Positions 48,501-53,174 of a stretch of 64,000 nt of DNA are shown piece by piece. Both the position numbers and the translations under genes were made by a program. Each line of letters begins with the position of its first letter. Position 1 is the stretch's first letter. Under the pieces are notes generated by a model. It did not search any database. It had not been told where the DNA came from and saw only the letters and a program-made list of their open reading frames with translations. Source of the DNA: Solea solea (lineage: Eukaryota; Chordata; Actinopteri; Pleuronectiformes; Soleidae); the NCBI RefSeq assembly GCF_958295425.1, contig NC_081143.1, forward strand, positions 12,342,094 to 12,406,093, read 5' to 3'.

Positions 48501-50779
48501 GGCAACCATTCCTCGATTATTAAAACAGGGGGAGAGTGCAGTGCAAGAATTGTGACTTACTGACTGCAACCAGGGATCCCAATGTTGTAGATGTGCTATA
48601 ATGTCATGTATTTATGTATTAACTTATTTGTTTATTTCCTCTTCCTTTCTTTTCACCCACTGTGTAATTGTGTGTATAGTGGCTAGTATCCTGAGGGGTA
48701 TGTTGGGTGGGATGTGGTTGTTATTTCTTTAAATAAGCCAATAAAAAAACAGTGCCTCAACATCAAAAATCCTGAGCTATCCCTTTAATGTTGATTTTGG
48801 GTGTTGTCAGAGGGAAAATCATGTAGCTCTTATTGCTTGGTTTTTACAGTGATAATAAATCATGGGGGCCACACGGGTGGTGTAGTGGTTAGCACTCTTG
48901 CCTTTGCAGCAAGAAAACTTTGTAACCCGGTTGGAAACAGGGTCTTTCTGCATGGAGTTTGCATGTTCTCCTGTGTGTGCGTGGATTTTCCTCCCGCAGT
49001 CCAAAAACATGCAGAGGTTAATTAGACACTCTGAATTGACCGTAGGTGTGAGTGTGAGAGTGAATGGTTGTTGGTTTTGTGTGATTGCCCTGTGATGGAT
49101 ACATGAGAGGGTGAACCCTGCCTTTCATGTGTCAGCTGGGATTGGCTCCAGCTCCCCATTGACGCTCATGTAGATGATGAAGCAATAGAACATTTGATTT
49201 CTTTTATCTGCTCGGATTACTCACATCTCAGTCATGGCCTCAGGGAGGTGGGCGGGTATTGCAGTGAGGCCCCGCCCCCGACAGTCCACGATGTTGTTGC
49301 TGCAGGAGCACATGGGAGGACAGGAGCCAGACGCCAGGCTGCACGGCTGAACAAAGGCGCTGCCACCATTGCCTAAGAACAACCAAACAAATAAGTCCCA
49401 ACTTCCCCTTCAAACACTTTAGACACTCTAACAGCATGTCAACAAAAAAGTGAGCTGCTTGCACCTGAGCAGGCGAAGTCACTCTTACGCAGCTCGGCAA
49501 GGTTGAGGCCCCTCAGCTTGGGAGGGGAGCTGCACTGAGTGTAGAGACCCAGCGCTGACCGCTGACGCAGCCACGGTGACAACCAGGCCAGATGACAGTC
49601 ACAGCGCAGAGAGTTAGCATGGAGACGACTGAGGAGGAGAAAAAAGAGGAGGGATCGAGAAAGAAAACCAAAGAACGGACGGAGGAGGGAGGTCAGGGGG
49701 AAGAAGATGAGTTCACACAGCACTCATGAAGTCTATCAGCTCCACATGACTTTCTTTGTTTGCTCTACTACAGATGTGTTTATAAGAGATGCATTTTTAT
49801 GTTGAGACAAACGGAGGCAACAGCAACAATGGACTAATAACGCAAGACAGCTCGTTTAGAGTATGACTCAAAACACAAAGAAGTGTCCAGAAAAGTTTTC
49901 AGAAGTTAATTCTACTGCTCAAAAATTGCTTGTTCAGCAGTTTGACAGGACAAATGTCTCTTGTATCCACCCACTGCTGCTATGCTGCTGTATACACACA
50001 AACGCTCCCTCAGTCAGGTCTGGTAGTTTTGCTTGACAGAGCCCATTTCCGGGTGAAGGAAGCAGCAAATAAATAATGCTACATCATTTCTGTTCACAAA
50101 GACCAAACATAGGCAGAATAAAAACATCAACAACAGTTAAGCAGTGCAGCTTTAAGTGAGCACTGCAGCATTGTGGGTAATGTAGTAAAAGAAGCCGAGG
50201 AACTCACAAGGTGCGGAGCTTGGGCATGTGGTTGAAACTGGAGACTGGAATACTGCTGATGTTGTTGTTATTCAGCGTGCTGGGAAAGAGGAAAACAGAC
50301 AACGTGTGGGGGACACAGTAAACTTCATATTCCTGCCACAAAAACACACAGAAACTCACTGTGTGAAATACTCACAGGACTTCCAGGGAGCGCAGAGCTC
50401 TGAAGGCTCCCTCCTCTATACAGCTGATATGGTTTTTATCCAGCTGACTGGAAACAGAGAGTCCAAAAAACAACATTTGCCATTACACATACTTTTTCAT
50501 GAGAATTGAAGTGAAGAGCTCAGTGGTGAAAGGCTCTGTGACGGCTGAAGTTGATATTGTGTAACTATTTTCATGTTTAGTGTTCAGCCAGACAGATGCA
50601 ATTTTTGCATAATCCTACATAAGTCTCCTACAGCAACTTAATGTACTTGTGTCATTATTACTTTGATACTAGTTACTTTTCTGTCATCCACTGTTTCAAT
50701 CACATACAGGTTTTTGATGTCCGTGGCTCCTCTGAACGCCCTCCGTGGAATGGCCTGGATGGCGTTTTCACTCAGGTCC
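21399..50779 (-). CDS. slit1: slit1, Slit guidance ligand 1, 5'-truncated by window edge (34 coding exons, exons 5-38)
   Basis: Slit proteins are large secreted ligands for Robo receptors that repel axons and migrating cells; Robo binds LRR domain 2. The joined exons give 1,419 residues plus a TAG stop. Visible order by approximate residue: end of LRR domain 1 with LRRCT (1-127), LRR domain 2 (127-351), LRR domain 3 (359-584), LRR domain 4 (584-780), EGF1-6 (790-1025), laminin-G (1028-1190), EGF7-9 (1191-1330), cystine knot (1331-1419). Slit1 rather than Slit2 or Slit3 is indicated by [15 protein letters not shown] in Lam[10 protein letters not shown] and CRKLYCLHG after it, [10 protein letters not shown] in LRRNT4 and [11 protein letters not shown] in the knot. 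Every border fits GT/AG and codon phase is continuous across all 33 junctions. Full-length SLIT1 is about 1,530 residues, so roughly 130 N-terminal residues (signal peptide, LRRNT, first LRRs) lie upstream of the window. Whether this is slit1a or slit1b is not resolved. Confidence 0.96.
21668..22004. other. slit1 intron 37
   Basis: A 337-bp intron with GTGAGTG donor and GTCAG acceptor in the transcript. It is A/T-rich with a poly-T run near 21,858 and no recognisable element. Confidence 0.85.
22005..22213 (-). CDS. slit1: slit1 exon 37: EGF8 and EGF9
   Basis: A 209-nt exon encoding [28 protein letters not shown], then [13 protein letters not shown] and [23 protein letters not shown] parallels SLIT1 (LQCLHGHC). 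The acceptor is TCCAG and the donor GTGAGTG, phase 2 to phase 1. Confidence 0.95.
22214..22930. other. slit1 intron 36
   Basis: A 717-bp intron. It contains a short (AT)n at 22,345-22,362, an A-run at 22,487-22,499 and otherwise unique sequence. No coding signal was found. Confidence 0.8.
22931..23055 (-). CDS. slit1: slit1 exon 36: end of EGF7 and linker to EGF8
   Basis: A 125-nt exon encoding [17 protein letters not shown], then a linker [19 protein letters not shown] before LCEGS. SLIT1 as I recall it has only about five residues between CDQ and the next cysteine, so the linker is expanded by roughly 15 residues. The acceptor is CACAG and the donor GTGAGTG. Confidence 0.9.
23056..23957. 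other. slit1 intron 35 with a minus-strand SINE fragment
   Basis: A 902-bp intron. The stretch 23,570-23,800 is a decayed minus-strand copy of the tRNA-derived SINE (TACCACTTTATCCTC, CCAATCCCAGCTGACATAGG, GCATGTTTTTTGGACTG). The 23,120-23,260 part looks like another old interspersed fragment. Confidence 0.75.
23958..24169 (-). CDS. slit1: slit1 exon 35: end of laminin-G and start of EGF7
   Basis: A 212-nt exon with [36 protein letters not shown] and [11 protein letters not shown]. It closes LamG with its disulfide cysteines and opens EGF7. The acceptor is TCCAG and the donor GTAGGA, phase 0. Confidence 0.95.
24252..24406 (-). CDS. slit1: slit1 exon 34: laminin-G
   Basis: A 155-nt exon encoding [34 protein letters not shown] and EEAPLYVGG, the middle strands of LamG. 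The acceptor is CGCAG and the donor GTAAGA, phase 2 to phase 1. Confidence 0.95.
25636..25855 (+). mobile_element. fish SINE, third type (GAGCAAGGCA body)
   Basis: AGCTTGTAACCGGAGGGTTG, then GCCAGTTCAAATCCTGAG (tRNA B-box-like), CCCCTGAGCAAGGCAGCAAT, GTGTGTTCACTACTGG and GGTTAAATACAGAGGTCAAA, followed by an A-run. Shorter relatives are at 46,260-46,400 and 56,288-56,432. Confidence 0.75.
26095..26345. promoter_or_regulatory. candidate conserved intronic element in slit1 intron 33
   Basis: About 250 bp of unique, GC-balanced sequence (GACAGCGCAGGTCACACTCC, AACTGAGCGGCCGCTGC, CTGCTTAATCAATCTGCGG) standing out from the AT-rich intron. No acceptor or donor pair makes it a slit1 exon. Confidence 0.3.
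27337..27467 (-). CDS. slit1: slit1 exon 33: laminin-G
   Basis: A 131-nt exon encoding [20 protein letters not shown] and [14 protein letters not shown]. This segment is the clearest evidence for Slit1 over the other paralogues. The acceptor is TTCAG. The donor GTACAC runs directly into a (CA)n tract in the transcript. Confidence 0.95.
27569..27797 (-). CDS. slit1: slit1 exon 32: EGF6 and start of laminin-G
   Basis: A 229-nt exon. It starts with [14 protein letters not shown], so the EGF5-EGF6 linker has nine residues between cysteines and no Arg or Lys. It then gives [13 protein letters not shown] and [14 protein letters not shown] (EGF6), and opens LamG with [25 protein letters not shown] is close to SLIT1. 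The acceptor is ATCAG and the donor GTGAGG, phase 0. Confidence 0.95.
27960..28620 (-). pseudogene. decayed retroelement ORF fragment in slit1 intron 31
   Basis: Translated on the minus strand it gives segments such as [27 protein letters not shown] then a stop, [18 protein letters not shown], and [20 protein letters not shown], with at least four in-frame stops. The RPD...VELTVPWEE...A spacing resembles a PD-(D/E)xK-type, restriction-like endonuclease segment found at the end of fish retroelement ORFs; that class is inferred. It is a dead insertion in an intron. Confidence 0.65.
28621..28928. other. rest of slit1 intron 31
   Basis: About 300 bp of AT-rich intronic sequence between the retroelement fragment and the exon 31 donor. 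No recognisable element is seen. Confidence 0.7.
28929..29066 (-). CDS. slit1: slit1 exon 31: end of EGF4 and EGF5
   Basis: A 138-nt exon encoding [13 protein letters not shown], then [18 protein letters not shown] and [12 protein letters not shown]5 has the calcium-binding pattern. The acceptor is TTCAG after a CA/TG-rich tract and the donor is GTACTG, ending in phase 2. Confidence 0.94.
29167..29260 (-). CDS. slit1: slit1 exon 30: end of EGF3 and most of EGF4
   Basis: A 94-nt exon encoding [20 protein letters not shown] and [15 protein letters not shown] is a Slit EGF4 hallmark. The run of four glutamates before EGF4 is unusual; SLIT1 has CEQLVD here. The acceptor is CTCAG and the donor GTGACA. 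Confidence 0.92.
29380..29519 (-). CDS. slit1: slit1 exon 29: end of EGF2 and EGF3
   Basis: A 140-nt exon. It completes EGF2 ([13 protein letters not shown]) and encodes [18 protein letters not shown] then [15 protein letters not shown]3 carries the D-x-D-x-C and aromatic pattern of calcium-binding EGF modules. The acceptor is CTTAG and the donor GTGAG. Confidence 0.94.
29595..29720 (+). mobile_element. fragment of hAT-like non-autonomous element
   Basis: GGATGGGACGATGCCACTTT followed by two GTCCGATAC motifs matches the terminal part of a common fish non-autonomous DNA element. Only one end is preserved. Confidence 0.5.
30150..30340 (+). repeat. unnamed dispersed repeat, copy A
   Basis: GGAGTATGACTGAAAAG, TGAATTCTATTGCTC, and ACACACAAATGCTCCCTCAG then TCAGGTCTGATAG are shared with 49,800-50,040 in the same order and orientation. 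I do not recognise the family. Confidence 0.7.
30603..30697 (-). CDS. slit1: slit1 exon 28: end of EGF1 and start of EGF2
   Basis: A 95-nt exon encoding [20 protein letters not shown] and [11 protein letters not shown]. The acceptor is TTCAG and the donor GTAACG, phase 0 to phase 2. Confidence 0.93.
30971..31095 (-). CDS. slit1: slit1 exon 27: EGF1
   Basis: A 125-nt exon with [15 protein letters not shown] and CTCKTGYS, the first EGF module after the LRR domains. The acceptor is TGCAG. The donor GTATAC ends the exon in phase 0, and the next exon supplies GKHCE to finish the module. Confidence 0.93.
32085..32410. promoter_or_regulatory. candidate slit1 intronic enhancer, homeodomain-site rich
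   Basis: Within about 320 bp there are many TAATTA/ATTA cores: TTTAATTAATTATCGTGTCA, GGATTAATTAAGC, ATCAATTATCATC, GCTCATTAGTGACATG. Base composition differs from neighbouring repeats. Slit genes are known homeodomain-factor targets in several animals; use here is inference. Confidence 0.4.
32755..32810 (+). repeat. fish repeat core (AGCAGACGCTTTTATCC)
   Basis: TTTAGCAGACGCTTTTATCC followed by AAAGCGACTTACAAAAG is a core sequence shared by many interspersed repeats in fish. Only the core remains. Confidence 0.6.
33868..34031 (-). CDS. slit1: slit1 exon 26: LRRCT cap of domain 4
   Basis: A 164-nt C-cap exon containing [31 protein letters not shown] and [10 protein letters not shown], ending KFQCQG. 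Domain 4 is the Slit dimerisation and heparan-sulfate-binding region. The acceptor is TCCAG and the donor GTGAG. Confidence 0.95.
35925..36050 (-). mobile_element. remnant of GGGCTGGGCAATAT-type element
   Basis: Minus-strand TTTGTAGGGCTGGGCAATAT with repeated GATATCGTCATATCATG resembles the terminus of a fish hAT-like non-autonomous element. Similar scraps occur at 27,105-27,200 and 31,825-31,990. Confidence 0.4.
36054..36173. repeat. long imperfect (ATT)n microsatellite
   Basis: About 120 bp of ATT units broken by ATC and GTT variants. Frames across it give only homopolymer-like Leu or Ile strings. Confidence 0.95.
37085..37156 (-). CDS. slit1: slit1 exon 25: last LRR of domain 4
   Basis: A 72-nt LRR exon encoding [20 protein letters not shown] and LSHL. 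It resembles SLIT1 (LQEGIF) rather than SLIT2 (VPEGAF). The acceptor is TTCAG and the donor GTAAGC. Confidence 0.95.
37252..37323 (-). CDS. slit1: slit1 exon 24: LRR of domain 4
   Basis: A 72-nt LRR exon encoding [20 protein letters not shown] and LRLL, the counterpart of the SYN-x-L-x-CIPP repeat. The acceptor is TCCAG and the donor GTGAGC. The next intron is 95 bp and largely (CA)n in the transcript. Confidence 0.95.
37324..38217. other. slit1 intron 23
   Basis: An 894-bp intron. It starts in the transcript with a long (CA)n tract (38,157-38,210 on the plus strand). The rest is mainly unique, with no coding signal. Confidence 0.8.
38157..38210. repeat. (TG)27 microsatellite beside exon 23 donor
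   Basis: Twenty-seven perfect TG units on the plus strand, ending seven bases before exon 23. In the transcript this is (CA)n directly downstream of the donor, a potential hnRNP L binding region. Confidence 0.95.
38218..38289 (-). CDS. slit1: slit1 exon 23: LRR of domain 4
   Basis: A 72-nt LRR exon encoding [19 protein letters not shown] and onward. The donor GTGAG is followed within a few bases by about 54 bp of (CA)n in the transcript, the longest pure dinucleotide tract beside a slit1 splice site. Confidence 0.95.
38290..38990. other. slit1 intron 22
   Basis: A 701-bp intron with CA tracts at 38,332-38,392, a GT/TTAGG-type dispersed repeat at 38,445-38,560 and TG tracts at 38,604-38,650. 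The remainder is unique. Confidence 0.8.
38991..39059 (-). CDS. slit1: slit1 exon 22: first LRR of domain 4
   Basis: A 69-nt exon (23-residue repeat, one codon short) encoding [20 protein letters not shown] and QLV. SLIT1 also has a 23-residue repeat here as I recall it. The acceptor is CTCAG and the donor GTAAGA. Confidence 0.95.
39060..39943. other. slit1 intron 21
   Basis: An 884-bp AT-rich intron without recognised repeats or coding signal. Confidence 0.8.
39944..40082 (-). CDS. slit1: slit1 exon 21: LRRNT cap of domain 4
   Basis: A 139-nt exon with [20 protein letters not shown] and RNVTEL. The [10 protein letters not shown] stretch matches SLIT1 better than SLIT2 or SLIT3, which have CSNKGL-type sequences. 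The acceptor is TTCAG and the donor GTGAG. Confidence 0.95.
40083..40617. other. slit1 intron 20
   Basis: A 535-bp AT-rich intron. No recognisable element is seen. Confidence 0.8.
40618..40784 (-). CDS. slit1: slit1 exon 20: LRRCT cap of domain 3
   Basis: A 167-nt exon with [32 protein letters not shown] and [17 protein letters not shown] is a Slit domain-3 signature. The acceptor is CCCAG and the donor GTAGAC, phase 2 to phase 1. Confidence 0.95.
40898..41041 (-). CDS. slit1: slit1 exon 19: two LRRs of domain 3
   Basis: A 144-nt exon encoding [20 protein letters not shown] and [19 protein letters not shown]. Its transcript acceptor is preceded by (TG)n-GCAG, and the donor GTCAGTG is followed by a (CA)n tract, so the exon has dinucleotide repeats on both sides. 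Confidence 0.95.
41042..41938. other. slit1 intron 18
   Basis: An 897-bp intron. The acceptor of exon 19 is preceded by (TG)n in the transcript (plus-strand CA at 41,046-41,080). A minus-strand tRNA-like SINE head lies at 41,530-41,620 (GGGATCAAACCCATGACATT, CTACCACTGAGCCACC). Confidence 0.8.
41530..41620 (-). mobile_element. tRNA-like SINE head fragment
   Basis: On the minus strand GGTGGCTCAGTGGTAGAGAT resembles a tRNA A-box region and GGGTTTGATCCCTGGCTCC the B-box region. Only the head of the element remains. Confidence 0.65.
41939..42082 (-). CDS. slit1: slit1 exon 18: two LRRs of domain 3
   Basis: A 144-nt exon encoding [20 protein letters not shown] followed by [19 protein letters not shown] and MEGLRML. 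The acceptor is TTCAG and the donor GTGAG. RGSMFRG resembles the SLIT1 version of this repeat. Confidence 0.95.
42221..42295 (-). CDS. slit1: slit1 exon 17: first LRR of domain 3
   Basis: A 75-nt exon (25-residue repeat, one codon longer than the others) encoding [19 protein letters not shown] and onward. The EATG-x-F segment is typical of Slit domain 3. The acceptor is CTCAG and the donor GTAGGT. Confidence 0.95.
42296..42722. other. slit1 intron 16
   Basis: A 427-bp intron. In the transcript it begins with a long (CA)n tract (plus-strand TG at 42,651-42,704) right after the exon 16 donor. A GT/TTAGG dispersed repeat occupies about 42,440-42,605. Confidence 0.8.
42723..42867 (-). CDS. slit1: slit1 exon 16: LRRNT cap of domain 3
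   Basis: A 145-nt exon with [20 protein letters not shown] and the end STEEL. The acceptor is TGTAG and the donor GTAAGA, phase 1 to phase 2. In the transcript the donor is followed by a long (CA)n tract. Confidence 0.95.
42868..43315. other. slit1 intron 15, downstream of the microexon
   Basis: A 448-bp intron. In the transcript a (UG)n tract (plus-strand CA at 43,264-43,289) lies about 27-52 nt downstream of the microexon donor, and another lies near the exon 16 acceptor (42,885-42,919). Confidence 0.85.
43316..43339 (-). CDS. slit1: slit1 exon 15: 24-nt cassette microexon (AKEQYYIP)
   Basis: A 24-nt exon with acceptor GACAG and donor GTGATT. It inserts exactly eight residues (AKEQYYIP) between the LRRCT of domain 2 and the LRRNT of domain 3 and keeps phase 1 on both sides, so inclusion or skipping does not shift the frame. 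I recall a very similar 8-residue insert (AKEQYFIP) in an isoform of mammalian SLIT2, which supports it as a real alternative exon. Its small size suits neural microexon regulation, but no splicing data are available here. Confidence 0.88.
43460..43623 (-). CDS. slit1: slit1 exon 14: LRRCT cap of domain 2
   Basis: A 164-nt C-cap exon containing [32 protein letters not shown] and KFRCSG. The acceptor is ATCAG and the donor GTCAGTG, ending in phase 1. A (UG)n tract starts within a few bases downstream of the donor in the transcript. Confidence 0.95.
43715..43858 (-). CDS. slit1: slit1 exon 13: two LRRs of domain 2
   Basis: A 144-nt exon fusing two 24-residue repeats, [20 protein letters not shown] and [20 protein letters not shown]. 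The acceptor is TGCAG and the donor GTGAGG. The LLNANKI...C...SLYDNKIQ pairing is characteristic of the Slit Robo-binding domain. Confidence 0.95.
43859..44412. other. slit1 intron 12
   Basis: A 554-bp intron of unique AT-rich sequence. No repeat family or coding signal is recognised. Confidence 0.8.
44413..44484 (-). CDS. slit1: slit1 exon 12: LRR of domain 2
   Basis: A 72-nt LRR exon encoding [18 protein letters not shown] and onward. The donor is GTAAGT. The acceptor tract in the transcript is a (TG)n repeat running straight into CAG, so this exon is defined by a microsatellite polypyrimidine region. Confidence 0.95.
44485..44924. other. slit1 intron 11
   Basis: A 440-bp intron carrying three CA tracts on the plus strand (44,487-44,507, 44,673-44,698, 44,839-44,866). 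The first abuts the exon 12 acceptor. Confidence 0.85.
44925..44996 (-). CDS. slit1: slit1 exon 11: LRR of domain 2
   Basis: A 72-nt LRR exon encoding [19 protein letters not shown] and onward. The acceptor is TTCAG and the donor GTGAG. The preceding intron, about 3.15 kb, is the longest one fully inside the window. Confidence 0.95.
44997..48148. other. slit1 intron 10
   Basis: A 3,152-bp intron. It holds a perfect (AT)n tract at 45,555-45,589, a SINE scrap at 46,260-46,400 (GCCCCTGAGCAAGGCACCCA), a SINE-tail scrap at 46,515-46,565 (GTGGAGGATCAAGTGGTAG), a purine-rich stretch at 47,115-47,290 and an (AT)n near 47,335. The rest is unique AT-rich DNA. Confidence 0.75.
48149..48220 (-). CDS. 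slit1: slit1 exon 10: LRR of domain 2
   Basis: A 72-nt LRR exon encoding [20 protein letters not shown] and LRRI. It belongs to the Robo-binding LRR domain. The acceptor is TCCAG and the donor GTGAG. Confidence 0.95.
48221..49224. other. slit1 intron 9
   Basis: A 1,004-bp intron. About a third is a plus-strand SINE (48,868-49,185). The exon 10 side has a short GA-rich run, and the remainder is unique. Confidence 0.8.
48868..49185 (+). mobile_element. tRNA-derived SINE in slit1 intron 9
   Basis: GGCCACACGGGTGGTGTAGT then GGTTAGCACTCTTGCCTTTG form the tRNA-like head, followed by TTTCTGCATGGAGTTTGCAT, CCTCCCGCAGTCCAAAAAC and GTCAGCTGGGATTGGCTCC. It ends near GTAGATGATGAAGC. It is the same family as the SINE in the satellite, in antisense to slit1. 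Confidence 0.85.
49225..49372 (-). CDS. slit1: slit1 exon 9: LRRNT cap of domain 2
   Basis: A 148-nt exon with [19 protein letters not shown], the N-cap cysteine pattern that opens LRR domain 2 (the Robo-binding domain). The acceptor is CTTAG and the donor GTGAG, phase 1 to phase 2. The linker before the cap ([15 protein letters not shown]) is family-variable. Confidence 0.95.
49465..49628 (-). CDS. slit1: slit1 exon 8: LRRCT cap of domain 1
   Basis: A 164-nt exon for the cysteine-rich C-cap, with [16 protein letters not shown] then TQCSSP and DFACSG carrying the cap cysteines. The acceptor is CTCAG and the donor GTGCAAG, ending in phase 1. The three other LRRCT exons of the gene are 164, 167 and 164 nt. 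Confidence 0.95.
49629..50207. other. slit1 intron 7 with dispersed repeat copy B
   Basis: A 579-bp intron. The stretch 49,800-50,040 shares ordered blocks with intron 28: GAGTATGACTCAAAAC, TTAATTCTACTGCTCAAAAA, ACACACAAACGCTCCCTCAG then TCAGGTCTGGTAG. The rest is unique. Confidence 0.75.
50208..50279 (-). CDS. slit1: slit1 exon 7: last LRR of domain 1
   Basis: A 72-nt exon encoding [18 protein letters not shown] and the repeat end KLRTF, which is nearly invariant in Slits. The acceptor is CCCAG and the donor GTGAG. A 96-bp intron separates it from exon 6. Confidence 0.95.
50376..50447 (-). CDS. slit1: slit1 exon 6: LRR of domain 1
   Basis: A 72-nt LRR exon encoding [19 protein letters not shown] and onward. 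The acceptor is TCCAG and the donor GTGAG, phase 2 to phase 2. The ISCIE segment is shared by all vertebrate Slits. Confidence 0.95.
50708..50779 (-). CDS. slit1: slit1 exon 5: LRR of domain 1
   Basis: A 72-nt single-LRR exon encoding [15 protein letters not shown] plus the repeat end. The acceptor is TTCAG and the donor GTATGT. It starts and ends inside a Leu codon (phase 2), as LRR exons in this gene do. It is the first slit1 exon seen in the window. Confidence 0.95.
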
Positions 50780-51369
50780 CTGAAGAAATGAAGGAAAATA
50801 ATGAATGAAATATGGATGAAATAATGAAGTCAACAGAATTTATCACAATGCTGACACATTGTTGTTATCTAATTATATTCAGTGGTTGAATAATGCTTTG
50901 GTTGGACATGTTTTTGTCCAACATGGACCTCAAATCCCAAAAGCCCAAATTTTATGGGCCTAGATTTAGATAAAGTTATTTATAAAGATTTATAAAGATA
51001 GACTTATTAAGACAGATCTATAAATCACAGGCGGGCAATATAACAAGATCAATACTTAACACGCTGTCTATCACAAGATCTTAAAACTAAGATTTCGTAC
51101 ATTTAGGAGAGGATGACACCTTGAATTTGAAGGACACAGAGAGATGGAATATGGGGAAATACATGCAGCCTTAAGGTAGAACCTCAATATTTTAATATTT
51201 AGTGGAAACAATACCATCAATTGCATTGTGTCATAATGTAATGCTCCATCACATTTCAAATAAATTACTGTGAATAGTGAAATGAAGCACAACTGTAAAA
51301 ATATATGTCTTTGTACAGTATCTCATGAATCAAATTGAAATATCTAACATCTGTCGGAAAAATTACAAC

Positions 51370-51540
51370 GAGATATTTTCTTAAAATAGTCCAGGTCTAA
51401 TTTTCAGGCCGATCCGCCCCATTACCAGCCAGCCTAATATGAATGTAAACACCGGGTTCTCTTCATCTTAATGGGGTTTCCCCCTGCAGCCTGGAGCAGT
51501 CGGTGGGCCGAGCATCAACCAGGAAGGGTCACATGAACAA
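51370..51540. promoter_or_regulatory. candidate conserved element near exon 5
   Basis: Unique stretch with GGTCTAATTTTCAGGCCGAT, CAGCCTAATATGAATG and GTAAACACCGGG (forkhead-like TGTAAACA) about 0.6 kb upstream of exon 5 in the transcript sense. Base texture is unlike the neighbouring repeats. Evidence is motif content only. Confidence 0.25.
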
Positions 51541-51659
51541 CAACAGGGCATCGTCAATACTGACAGAGAGAAAAAAGAGATGCACTGCTACCACTAAAAA
51601 AAACACTGCGCAGGAAAAGACAAATGAACTACAACAAGCAAAAACCAATGAGTAAAACC

Positions 51660-51660
<1 letters not shown>

Positions 51661-51722
<62 letters not shown>
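51661..51722. repeat. compound (GT)n(GA)n microsatellite
   Basis: About nine GT units followed by more than 20 GA units without interruption. Confidence 0.95.
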
Positions 51723-51726
<4 letters not shown>

Positions 51727-53100
51727 ACCACAGAGGAGGATGTACATCATCTCTGGCTGCCCTGGAGGACTTCAGACACACTCCATTAACATCAGGGTCA
51801 ACCCAGAGAGCATGACGGCAGGGGAAACACCCAATTACTGAGACCTACACTGCTGATATAATATATGTGCTGTTTCACAGGAGCCTCAGAATAACCTCGC
51901 ACAGCAAGCACATAACATCTTAACATCGAGTGTGTATCTATAGGGGTTTTCTCTCTCTGAAGAACATTAAATGAAAACATTTTTTTTTTTTTTAAATATG
52001 CTGCCACTTTCCCTTACAAAATACATTTGCTTATTGTCTTCAGAGTGACATAAGTTTTTGATCATTAGAGGTAGTTCTGGGTCCAATTTGCTAGTTTTAA
52101 ACATTGCCTGCATTACAGATTGAATTTGTAGGTATTCAAAATATGTGTTACTTATGATGGCAGTCGCTGAAAATACTCGTCGATGTAGTCCTCCAGATCC
52201 TCCAGTCTCCCCTTTATTGCCCTCTTACCGCGAAGGAAAGGAAATATGATTGAGAAGTATTTCTTTTTTCCCCTTAACTTGAAATTAATTGACAATGTAG
52301 GGATGTTTGGGCTAGATGTTTGATTTGCACAAATCTCATGCAGTCTCATACTGCAGCATACTACCGTCTGTCACTCTGTGTGGCTTGATTTATGTATACA
52401 GGGTTTTTTCTTTCAGTGCTTTCGAGCATACGTACACAAATCACATAATTTCACTTGTCATTTATTTTGAATAGCATGCTCATGACAATTGTCCATTCCA
52501 GCACAGTGAATAAAAACATACATGGACCAGTAGGTAGTAGTAGCATTAGATAAAATCAAAGATGTTCACTGTTGACTTGCAGGAGATTGAGCTGTTTACA
52601 AATGTCAGTTCCAGTCAAAAAAGGCTGTCTAATGACAAGATTAAGCAGCAAACATATTCTCAAAAATGTGTTCAATTTAGCTTACGTAGATTTAATGAAG
52701 TACGCCTCTTGCTACGTGGCATAACATCTATTTCTATCTGTCTGTCTATGCTAGTTCTAGTTGAATGGAACAGTCATAGTGCAATCAGCTTTGACTTTTA
52801 TCAGTACCTCATACATTCACACTTCAAATAATTATCCATTTAGTGAAGCTAAGAATAGCTAATTGCCTCTCTATTTTTACCCTGCCTTTCAATTGTATCC
52901 AAATTCTGTAGAGCTGTGCTCTGCTATCACCACAGCGATAGTCTTGTTTCTGTTGTTAAGCTACATTCAGCCAGTATTCTGTTTTATGTCAGTCACAGCT
53001 GGTTCTGCTAAAGGTTTAGTGGTAAACCAGAAGTTTCTTCTCTGTGGCCAATGAAAGTATCACAGAGAGGTCAGTGGTTGACAGCAGCAACTTGGTCTGA

Positions 53101-53174
53101 ATTCAAAAAGCATTGTCAAGATAAAACCAGAGGAAGCTAAATAAGTTTAGCTTCCTCTGGTTTTCTTTTTGAAT
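53101..53174. repeat. inverted repeat able to form a cruciform or RNA hairpin
   Basis: Inner arms 53,123-53,141 (AAAACCAGAGGAAGCTAAA) and 53,146-53,164 are exact reverse complements of 19 bp around a 4-nt loop. Outer arms ATTCAAAAAG (53,101-53,110) and CTTTTTGAAT (53,165-53,174) extend the stem past a 12-nt one-sided bulge. Confidence 0.85.

Noticed and set aside
21399..50779. miR-218 host intron, expected in SLIT2 or SLIT3
   Set aside because: Reading all introns I saw no TTGTGCTTGATCTAACC or its complement; this agrees with slit1, which is not a miR-218 host.
52152..52349. Frame ending in a charged stretch (RLEDLEDYIDEYFQRLPS)
   Set aside because: The local sequence looks coding-like, but there is no donor or acceptor fitting slit1 phase and no family recognised; it may be a transposon scrap, too weak to annotate.
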